DNA of 6,945 nucleotides. Origin: an uncultured Clostridia bacterium (lineage in GTDB: Bacteria > Bacillota > Clostridia > TANB77 > CAG-508). The notes beneath the pieces are model-generated. The model was given only the letters and a program-made list of their open reading frames with translations, ran no database searches and had not been told where the DNA came from. Below are positions 1 through 4,159 of the stretch, piece after piece. Each line of letters begins with the position of its first letter. Positions within the stretch are counted from its first letter, which is position 1. The stretch is from the NCBI GenBank assembly GCA_934183325.1, contig CAKPSH010000033.1, positions 1 to 6,945 of the forward strand, in the 5' to 3' direction. A program made the position numbers and the translations under genes.

Positions 1-73
1 CTCCTGTTTTACTATATTACCAGTTTGTATATTTTATATACACTTTTTAATATTCTGTCGCTCTCTTCAGCGC
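1..73 (-). promoter_or_regulatory. 5' leader and ribosome binding site of a gene beyond the left edge
   Basis: Read on the minus strand, this is the predicted untranslated leader downstream of the promoter at 80-108. It ends exactly at the window edge with AGGAG (1-5), a good Shine-Dalgarno sequence, so a start codon is expected within about 10 bases outside the window. Two small stem-loops are visible: CGCT/AGCG at 59-62 and 69-72 with a 6-nt loop, and a 7-bp A/T stem at 26-42 with a 3-nt loop. Neither matches a riboswitch or T-box that I recognise. The gene itself cannot be identified. Confidence 0.55.
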
Positions 74-79
74 TTATCT

Positions 80-108
80 ATATTAACATTTTTTCGCTCG
101 GATGTCAA
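80..108 (-). promoter_or_regulatory. sigma-A promoter reading out of the left edge
   Basis: On the minus strand a perfect -35 TTGACA (103-108) is followed after 17 nt by TAATAT (80-85). Transcription would start near 73. The bases just upstream (about 109-140) are A- and T-tract rich, as in an UP element. The tyrS terminator lies about 190 bp further upstream, and an AGGAG sequence follows at the window edge. Together these mark an independent promoter for the next leftward gene. The call rests on the motif match and context only. Confidence 0.7.
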
Positions 109-298
109 CTCTTTTTTCGTATTTTTTTATAAAAATATGAAAGTTCCTTAACATCACTTTATTCAACTTAGTTTGTATGCTTTCTCTCAAGCAAGTTTTA
201 AAGAAATATTTCTACATAATATATTCTTATTCATAAAAAAATTTTATTTAGTTTTAAATAGTTATTCATAGATTACTTTATAATTTTCCTTAATTTTA
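109..298. other. A/T-rich intergenic spacer with no gene seen
   Basis: This stretch lies between the tyrS terminator and the leftward promoter at 80-108. No reading frame here has a convincing start, ribosome binding site and length on either strand. It contains a perfect 12-bp palindrome, AGAAATATTTCT (202-213), and a 5-bp stem at 178-193. Both could arise by chance in sequence this rich in A and T. I see nothing else that I can support. Confidence 0.6.
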
Positions 299-335
299 AA
301 AGGTATGTACTATTTTGCTTCTAGTACATACCTTT
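299..335 (-). terminator. intrinsic terminator of tyrS, possibly bidirectional
   Basis: A perfect 14-bp stem (299-312 with 322-335) encloses a 9-nt loop. In the minus-strand transcript the stem contains GGTATGTACTA and its complement, and its 3' arm runs into a short U-tract (CCTTTTAAAA). It begins only a few bases after the tyrS stop codon, as expected for its terminator. On the plus strand the hairpin is followed by TTTATTTTTATTTTT, so it could also stop transcription coming from the left. Confidence 0.85.
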
Positions 336-339
336 ATTT

Positions 340-1554
340 TTATTTTTCTAACTTATGAAATACTTTCTTGCCTTTCTTTATAATTGCGTACCCTTCTTTA
401 AAATCATTCTCAGATAATCGTAAATTTATATCTTCTACTTTTTCATCATTTAAAGTTATTCCTCCTTGTGTAATTAAGGTTCTTGCTTGTCCCTTTGATG
501 GTGCTATTCCTGTTAATACTAATGCATCAACAATAGATATATCTGTATTTTCTAATTTTGTTGTTGGCATATTTTCAGTATTTCCTTTTCCATTAAATAA
601 AGCCATTGCTGCTTCTTCTGCCTTTTTAGCTTCCTCTTCTCCATGTATTAGTTTTGTAATTTCGAAAGCAGCTATTTTTTTAGCTTCATTAATTTTTTCT
701 CCTTCTAATGAAGATAATCTATTTATTTCATCCATTGGTAATCTTGTAAGTAAGCATAATACTTTTCTTACATCTGCATCATCTATATTTCTCCAATATT
801 GGTAAAATTCATATGGAGATGTCTTTTCTGGATTTAACCATAATGCTCCCTTTGCTGTTTTTCCCATTTTTTTGCCTTCTGAATTTGTCAAAAGTTTAAA
901 AGTTAAACCATAAGAATCTTCTGCTCCTATTTTTCTTATTAATTCAACTCCTCCTATAATATTTGACCATTGATCATTTCCACCAATTTGCATTTTACAA
1001 TTATACTTGTCATGTAAATATAGGAAATCATAGCTTTGAAGCAATAAATATCCCATTTCAAAGAATGTTAATCCTGTATCTAATCTATTTTTATAGCAAT
1101 CTTGTGCTATCATTCTTGATATTGTGAATTTTGTTCCTATTTCTTTCATAAAATCAATATATTTTAAATCCAAAAGCCAATCTTTATTATTTACTATTAT
1201 AGCAGCATTTTCTCCTTCAAATGATACAAATCTTTCTGCTTGTTTTTTTATAGCTTCTACATTTGCATCTAATTGTTCTCTTGTAAGCATTTGTCTCATA
1301 TCTGTTCTTCCTGATGGATCTCCTATTGTTGCTGTTCCTCCACCCATTAAAATAATTGGTCTATGTCCAGCTTTTTGTAATATTGAAGCTACCATTAATG
1401 CTACAAAATGTCCTATATGCATGCTGTTTGCTGTTGGATCTATCCCTATATAAAAACTTACACTCTCTTTTTGAAATAATTCTCTCATTTCTTTTTCATG
1501 TGTTAGTTGTTCAATATATCCTCTCTCTTCTAGTTCTTTTATAACATCTGTCAT
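340..1554 (-). CDS. tyrS: tyrosyl-tRNA synthetase
   Basis: This cytoplasmic class I aminoacyl-tRNA synthetase joins tyrosine to tRNA-Tyr using ATP. The 404-residue product has the HIGH signature at 46-49 and the KMSKS-equivalent KMGKT at 229-233. Expected tyrosine-pocket positions are present: Y35 and D39 in YIGIDPT, D79 in GDPSGR, Y169, Q173, D176, and Q195 in GGNDQW. A C-terminal S4-like RNA-binding domain spans about 338-400. Length and motifs are normal for bacterial TyrRS, and no defect is seen. The frame extends 9 codons upstream to an ATG at 1581, but GGAGGA at 1561-1566 sits 6 nt before the ATG at 1554, so the start is placed there. The gene has its own promoter (1604-1632) and terminator (299-335). 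It is not preceded by a T-box leader, which is common for this gene in Bacillota. Confidence 0.97.
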   Translation of the reverse strand: MTDVIKELEERGYIEQLTHEKEMRELFQKESVSFYIGIDPTANSMHIGHFVALMVASILQKAGHRPIILMGGGTATIGDPSGRTDMRQMLTREQLDANVEAIKKQAERFVSFEGENAAIIVNNKDWLLDLKYIDFMKEIGTKFTISRMIAQDCYKNRLDTGLTFFEMGYLLLQSYDFLYLHDKYNCKMQIGGNDQWSNIIGGVELIRKIGAEDSYGLTFKLLTNSEGKKMGKTAKGALWLNPEKTSPYEFYQYWRNIDDADVRKVLCLLTRLPMDEINRLSSLEGEKINEAKKIAAFEITKLIHGEEEAKKAEEAAMALFNGKGNTENMPTTKLENTDISIVDALVLTGIAPSKGQARTLITQGGITLNDEKVEDINLRLSENDFKEGYAIIKKGKKVFHKLEK

Positions 1555-1603
1555 TAATCTTCCTCCATTCATATATAACATATTTTACTATTTTTATCTT
1601 TGT

Positions 1604-1632
1604 ATTATATCTTATAAATATTGGTATGTCTA
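1604..1632 (-). promoter_or_regulatory. tyrS promoter
   Basis: On the minus strand TAGACA (1627-1632) and a consensus TATAAT (1604-1609) are separated by exactly 17 nt. The predicted start is near 1597, giving a leader of only about 43 nt before the tyrS ATG. That is far too short for a T-box. The same pair of hexamers with the same spacing occurs upstream of the small gene at 1734-1916. Confidence 0.75.
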
Positions 1633-1695
1633 GTATTTTATTTAAAATATGTTCTTTTTGTTTTATAATTTTCTTTTTCTTTTATTTATACAGCA

Positions 1696-1726
1696 AGAGG
1701 CTGACAACTTCACGTTGTCAGCCTCT
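1696..1726 (-). terminator. perfect 13-bp stem-loop after the 60-codon gene, without a U-tract
   Basis: AGAGGCTGACAAC (1696-1708) pairs perfectly with 1714-1726 across a 5-nt loop. It begins 7 bp past the stop codon of the small gene, the normal place for a terminator, and its G+C-rich stem resembles one. However, the minus-strand sequence after the stem is TTGCTGTATAAATAAAAG, and the plus-strand sequence after it is CTGCGGATT, so neither direction has a proper U-tract. It may be a weak or truncated terminator, an mRNA-stabilising 3' hairpin, or the end of an inserted segment. It shares the high G+C of the small gene and not that of the host sequence. Confidence 0.55.
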
Positions 1727-1733
1727 CTGCGGA

Positions 1734-1916
1734 TTAGTAATAATACTGCTCCGCCAGCCCCGGTTCGTAGTCGCGATCGTGATCGAAGCTCTCAGCCTCT
1801 TTCTCGCTCATTTCGCTACGGGGGTAAAAGTTCTTGTGAGCTTTATCCCAGTAGCCGAATCTGGCGCCTCTCGTGTACAAACTTGCGGGGATCCACATCC
1901 ATTTGTTTTCTGCCAT
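1734..1916 (-). CDS. 60-residue aromatic-rich protein of unknown function
   Basis: I do not recognise this protein. Its start is well defined: AAGGAGG (AGGAGG at 1926-1931) lies 9 nt before the ATG at 1916. The frame stays open to an ATG at 1970, but that codon lies upstream of the predicted transcription start and has no ribosome binding site. The 60-residue product contains three tryptophans (6, 8, 23) and many tyrosines and phenylalanines, including a Tyr-Tyr-Tyr C-terminus. The N-terminal half is basic and aromatic (WMWIPASLYTRGARFGYW) and the C-terminal half acidic (EKEAESFDHDRDYEPG). There is no signal peptide, membrane segment or cysteine. Codons such as CCC, CCG, CGC, CGT, GGG and GCG contrast with the A/T-ending codons of its neighbours, which points to foreign origin. 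It has its own promoter and a 3' stem-loop. The gene call is fairly secure; the function is unknown. Confidence 0.75.
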   Translation of the reverse strand: MAENKWMWIPASLYTRGARFGYWDKAHKNFYPRSEMSEKEAESFDHDRDYEPGLAEQYYY

Positions 1917-1974
1917 AACTTTTGTCCTCCTTATGGCTTCCATGCTTTCCTGTTCTTTGACAGGGTTCATATTT

Positions 1975-2003
1975 ATTATAGCACTTTTTTTACAAAATGT
2001 CTA
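1975..2003 (-). promoter_or_regulatory. promoter of the 60-codon gene
   Basis: On the minus strand TAGACA (1998-2003) and a consensus TATAAT (1975-1980) are exactly 17 nt apart. The -35 begins 3 bp after the fbp stop codon. Transcription should start near 1968, giving a leader of about 51 nt to the ATG at 1916. The leader holds a 5-bp hairpin (1949-1953 with 1960-1964) and a 4-bp one (1933-1936 with 1940-1943) just before the ribosome binding site. Both hairpins are weak. Confidence 0.75.
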
Positions 2004-2021
2004 TACTTATTTTGTAGTGCT
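1980..2021. repeat. interrupted inverted repeat across the fbp 3' end and the next promoter
   Basis: ACAAAAT (1992-1998) is complementary to ATTTTGT (2009-2015), and the outer arms AGCACT (1980-1985) and AGTGCT (2016-2021) are also complementary. A 6-nt run of T on the plus strand separates inner and outer arms on one side only. The symmetry spans the last codons and stop of fbp plus the -35 and spacer of the following promoter. It could be an operator for that promoter or a fold in the fbp mRNA end. It is not followed by a U-tract, so it is not a clear terminator. Confidence 0.4.
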
Positions 2022-3965
2022 TGTTTTTTCAGGTATTTTACCATCTCTGTAGGCTTGTAGTAAACACATTAATGCTTCAATTTGCTCTTTTAATTCTTTT
2101 CCTATATCTGTATCTCCTACCATTTTTCTTTTTGTAACTCTATCGTCTATTATTATCTCTGTTTTCAAATCACTTTCATCTTCTACTGCTTTTTGTATTG
2201 ATTCAAATGGTTTATTTGCATTTAACACAAATCCATAAGAATTATATGATAATGTATATCCCGCTTCTCCTGTTTTTTCTCTAAAACTCTTTGCTAATCC
2301 TCCATCAATTCTAAGTAATCTACCATTAGCTTTAATTGGACTTTCACCATCTTTTGCTTTAACCGGTACATGCCCATTTATAATATGTGAATATTCATCT
2401 TCCACACCAAATTCTTTTAATATCTTTAAGCATATGTCTTCGCTTTCTGTTAAATGATAATATCCAATTTGTTTTTCTTTGTGTGTAGTTTTATCATCTA
2501 TAAAATATTGTTCAAAAGTTGTCATTCTCTCTTTTCCAAAGAAAGGTGAATTTTGATTACACCACAGATACCACATAAAGTCTTTTTTATCTTTATTATC
2601 TGTAAAATATGCCTTTTCAATTATTATATTTAAAAAATCAAGGTATTCTTTTCCAGCTAATTCTTTACCAAATATTTTTACTTTTTTAAATTCTCCATCT
2701 TCTGTCATAGGTATACAAGCATGTAATAATAAATTAGAATTAAATATTTTATATATTGAACCTTTATCATATAAAAATTTTATTTGATGATTTAATTTAG
2801 GACTATTTGTAAATGACTCTTGCAATCTTTCAACCAATTCTTTTTCTTCACTCGTTAATTCATAAGGCTTTTTAGGATTAATTGTGGGAAAATCAGTATC
2901 ATTTAATTCATATTCTTTTCCATAAATTGTTATTGTTCCCTTTTTATAATCTATTTTATCTAACATTAATCTATCATCCATTTCATATTCAGGATGTTTT
3001 TTTATTAGTTGTCCTTCTAACTTTAGTTGTATAACCATTATAGCTTTCTGAATTCTTGCCATTATTGTTTTATCGCTGTCTTGATATTTAGAATAGTCAA
3101 ATACTTTTGGCAAAAATTTTCCTGCTGGCTCATCTGGATAATTCTTCAACGCAAACATTGATAATGGTCTTATATTTATTCCATAAGCATCTTCTAAAAG
3201 TCGTATATTATTATATCTAGCACATATTCTTATTACATTTGCTATACATGCTGTATTTCCACATGCAGCTCCCATCCATAAAATATCATGATTTCCCCAT
3301 TGTATATCCAAGCTATGAAAATTCATTAATTTATCAATTATTAAATCTGGGTGTATACCCCTGTCAAAAATATCCCCTACTATATGTAAATGGTCTATTG
3401 ACATTTGTTTTATTGATGCTGAAATCTCTTCAATAAATTCATCTGCTCTATCAATTTCTATTATTGTTTTTACTATTTCATCATAATATTGTTCTTTATT
3501 ATCTTCTTCCCAAGGAGCATGCAGCATTTCATCTATAATATAATCAAAATTTTTAGGTAAAGCTTTTCTAACTTTTGATCTGGTATATTTATTTCCTGCT
3601 TGCCTACATACCTGTACTAACTGTCTTATTGTTTTATCATACCATTTTTCCATATCATCTGTTTTTTCTTTTACTATTTTTAATCTTTCTTTTGGATAAT
3701 ATATTAATGTTGCTAAAGCGCTTTTTTCTTTCTTTGATATTGTATCTCCAAAAGCAGCATTTATCTTAGCTTTTACTTTTCCAGCGCCATTATTTAATAT
3801 ATGTACAAATGGTTCATATTCACCATGTACATCACTCAAAAATACTTCTGTTCCTTTTGGTAAATTTAAAATTGCCTTTAAATTTATTATTTCTTCTGTT
3901 ACTTCATCAATATTCTTAAATCTCTTGCTTAACAGATTTAGATATTCCTTTTTTGTATATTCCAT
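2007..3965 (-). CDS. fbp: class III fructose-1,6-bisphosphatase
   Basis: This cytoplasmic enzyme hydrolyses fructose 1,6-bisphosphate to fructose 6-phosphate, the committed step of gluconeogenesis. The class III family is manganese-dependent and typical of Bacillota. The 652-residue product carries the metallophosphoesterase metal-site motifs in order: SDVHGEY (D45, H47), GDIFDRG (D198, D201, R202), GNHD (N225, H226, D227), H415 in LLHACIP, and H532 in NGHVPVK. Length is normal for the family (about 640-670), and no frameshift or missing key residue is seen. The frame can begin at a TTG at 3980, but GGAGA at that point is a ribosome binding site 8 nt before the ATG at 3965, so ATG is preferred. 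A terminator separates it from the gene upstream. No clear U-tract terminator follows, so some transcripts may read into the 60-codon gene. Confidence 0.96.
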   Translation of the reverse strand: MEYTKKEYLNLLSKRFKNIDEVTEEIINLKAILNLPKGTEVFLSDVHGEYEPFVHILNNGAGKVKAKINAAFGDTISKKEKSALATLIYYPKERLKIVKEKTDDMEKWYDKTIRQLVQVCRQAGNKYTRSKVRKALPKNFDYIIDEMLHAPWEEDNKEQYYDEIVKTIIEIDRADEFIEEISASIKQMSIDHLHIVGDIFDRGIHPDLIIDKLMNFHSLDIQWGNHDILWMGAACGNTACIANVIRICARYNNIRLLEDAYGINIRPLSMFALKNYPDEPAGKFLPKVFDYSKYQDSDKTIMARIQKAIMVIQLKLEGQLIKKHPEYEMDDRLMLDKIDYKKGTITIYGKEYELNDTDFPTINPKKPYELTSEEKELVERLQESFTNSPKLNHQIKFLYDKGSIYKIFNSNLLLHACIPMTEDGEFKKVKIFGKELAGKEYLDFLNIIIEKAYFTDNKDKKDFMWYLWCNQNSPFFGKERMTTFEQYFIDDKTTHKEKQIGYYHLTESEDICLKILKEFGVEDEYSHIINGHVPVKAKDGESPIKANGRLLRIDGGLAKSFREKTGEAGYTLSYNSYGFVLNANKPFESIQKAVEDESDLKTEIIIDDRVTKRKMVGDTDIGKELKEQIEALMCLLQAYRDGKIPEKTSTTK

Positions 3966-4003
3966 CTTTCTCTTCTCCAATCTAAAACTATTTTTAGGAC
4001 CTA

Positions 4004-4033
4004 ATTATACATCATATAATAAAAAAAATCCAA
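4004..4033 (-). promoter_or_regulatory. possible fbp promoter
   Basis: A consensus TATAAT (4004-4009) lies on the minus strand just past the upstream terminator. The best -35 is poor: TTGGAT (4028-4033) with an 18-nt spacer, which also overlaps the terminator's 3' arm. The predicted start near 3997 gives a leader of about 31 nt, containing a 6-bp CTAAAA/TTTTAG hairpin immediately before the ribosome binding site. The position is right for fbp, but the motif is weak and an activator may be needed. Confidence 0.45.
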
Positions 4034-4101
4034 TTAAATATATGAATATTATTATAATTGATTATATTTTTTATTTTGCTTGATATTCATAATTTAATTG
4101 G
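4021..4101 (-). terminator. terminator of the 860-codon gene, long loop
   Basis: On the minus strand 4083-4101 (CCAATTAAATTATGAATAT) pairs with 4030-4049 to form a 19-bp stem with one bulged base and a 33-nt loop, followed by a T8 tract (4021-4028). The stem is almost all A/T. On the plus strand the hairpin is followed by TTTTATATT, so weak activity that way is possible. A second, weaker 8-bp stem (4117-4124 with 4143-4150) lies between it and the stop codon. The loop is unusually long for an intrinsic terminator, but the stem and T-run are convincing. Confidence 0.75.
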
Positions 4102-4159
4102 TTTTATATTAATATCTAAACTTTTGCTCTTCTTTATTTTTCAAAGTTTATATATTTTT

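Larger units (their letters stand above)
1691..1969. other. G+C-rich islet, probably horizontally acquired
   Basis: About 280 bp here stand out sharply from the flanking A/T-rich DNA. The coding part alone (1734-1916) counts to 93 G+C of 183 bases (51%), against about 28% in a sampled line of tyrS. The islet holds the 60-codon gene, its 5' leader and the 13-bp stem-loop. The change in composition falls near 1969 on the right, next to the predicted transcription start, and near 1691 on the left. No transposase, integrase or clear flanking direct repeat was found, so the mechanism of entry is unknown. A metagenome assembly artefact is an alternative, though the fit between two intact gene units argues against it. 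Confidence 0.6.

Noticed and set aside
202..213. Perfect 12-bp palindrome AGAAATATTTCT as an operator
   Set aside because: It is not associated with a promoter core, being about 95 bp upstream of the -35 at 103-108, and is easily formed by chance in such A/T-rich sequence.
368..805. Plus-strand open frame of 145 codons inside tyrS
   Set aside because: It is antisense to the C-terminal half of a clearly real tyrS, has no ribosome binding site, and its composition follows from the complementary codons.
1696..1726. Integron attC-like site
   Set aside because: The stem is a perfect inverted repeat without the bulges and the GTTRRRY/RYYYAAC core boxes of attC, and no integron integrase is visible.
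1917..1970. 18-codon N-terminal extension of the small gene to the ATG at 1970
   Set aside because: The extension begins at or before the predicted transcription start and has no Shine-Dalgarno sequence. It contains the real ribosome binding site of the internal ATG.
1957..1982. Plus-strand promoter with TTGACA at 1957-1962
   Set aside because: The nearest -10-like sequence is poor and only about 14 nt away, and no plus-strand gene follows.
1626..2060. 144-codon plus-strand open frame over the small-gene region
   Set aside because: It runs opposite to the well-supported 60-codon gene, covers promoters and the hairpin, and lacks a ribosome binding site. The high G+C of the islet reduces stop codons on both strands.
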